DNA of 64,000 nucleotides from Aphelocoma coerulescens (taxonomy: Eukaryota; Chordata; Aves; Passeriformes; Corvidae): assembly GCF_041296385.1 (NCBI RefSeq), contig NW_027183516.1, positions 186,001-250,000 on the forward strand, read 5' to 3'. This document shows, piece by piece, positions 63,775 to 64,000 of this stretch (position 1 is its first letter; each line of letters starts with the position of its first letter). The position numbers and the translations under genes were made by a program. Under the pieces are notes generated by a model. The model searched no databases and was not told the DNA's origin. It saw nothing but the letters and a program-made list of their open reading frames with translations.

Positions 63775-64000
63775 CCGGCCGGGGGCACGGGGACAGGGGG
63801 GCAGGGGGCATGGGATAGGGGGGCACGGGACAGGGGGGCAGGGGGATAGGGGGGCAGGGGGACAGGGGGCACGGGGATAGGGGGGCACGGGGACAGGGGG
63901 GCAGGGGGACAGGGGACAGGGGGGGCAGGGAGGCAGGGGGCACGGGGGACAGGGGGGCAGGGGGCACGGGATAGGGGGACAGTGGGACAGGGGGACAGGG
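63775..64000. repeat. GGGGGACAGG simple repeat at right edge (ERBB3 intron)
   Basis: Short G-rich units GGGGGCAGGGGGACAGGGGG, immediately upstream of the ERBB3 exon at 63749 and cut by the window end. Confidence 0.88.

Overview
The window is nuclear DNA of a vertebrate, most likely a bird and most likely from a very GC-rich microchromosome. The reasons are: spliced genes with consensus GT/AG sites, CpG-rich promoters, proteins close to but distinct from the mammalian orthologues, and introns filled by GC-rich tandem repeats. No species can be named from the sequence alone. One 500-base run of N (4449-4948) marks a scaffold join.

All genes on the main contig read on the minus strand. From right to left they are the 3' end of ERBB3 (63749-58591), PA2G4 (57099-24964, complete, 13 coding exons, 394 codons), RPL41 (20319-17816, complete, 25 codons), ZC3H10 (15251-14082, complete, 389 codons) and the 5' half of ESYT1 (13365-4995, 15 coding exons, 505 codons). 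This is the same gene order and orientation as human 12q13 (ERBB3-PA2G4-RPL41-ZC3H10-ESYT1), so it is a conserved synteny block and not an operon. The genes share no pathway: growth-factor signalling (ERBB3), an ERBB3-binding and ribosome-associated protein (PA2G4), a ribosomal protein (RPL41), a CCCH RNA-binding protein (ZC3H10) and an ER-plasma membrane tether (ESYT1). PA2G4 is also known as EBP1, an ERBB3-binding protein, so those two neighbours are functionally linked.

Left of the gap (1-4448) a second copy of ESYT1 exons 4-11 runs on the plus strand. It mirrors 5715-9682 with small differences and different repeat lengths. The missing ESYT1 exons (C2C onward) should lie there instead, so this looks like an inverted alternative-haplotype contig or a misjoin. 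A true inverted duplication remains possible.

Most of the window is tandem repeat. Nearly every intron longer than about 300 bp, and two of the four intergenic gaps, carries its own minisatellite with its own unit (10, 15, 18, 20, 22, 31, 35, 43, about 51, 61 or 63 bp and others). PA2G4 is stretched to about 32 kb this way. These arrays create many long stop-free frames on both strands, which I judge not to be genes. No tRNA, rRNA, CRISPR array, intact transposon or viral gene was recognised. The strongest leads are the inverted ESYT1 arm, the 31-bp array with higher-order structure in PA2G4 intron 4, the sense-strand array of 5' splice-site-like motifs in PA2G4 intron 10, the hairpin array and 3'-UTR duplication downstream of PA2G4, and a homopolymer frame break in ERBB3.
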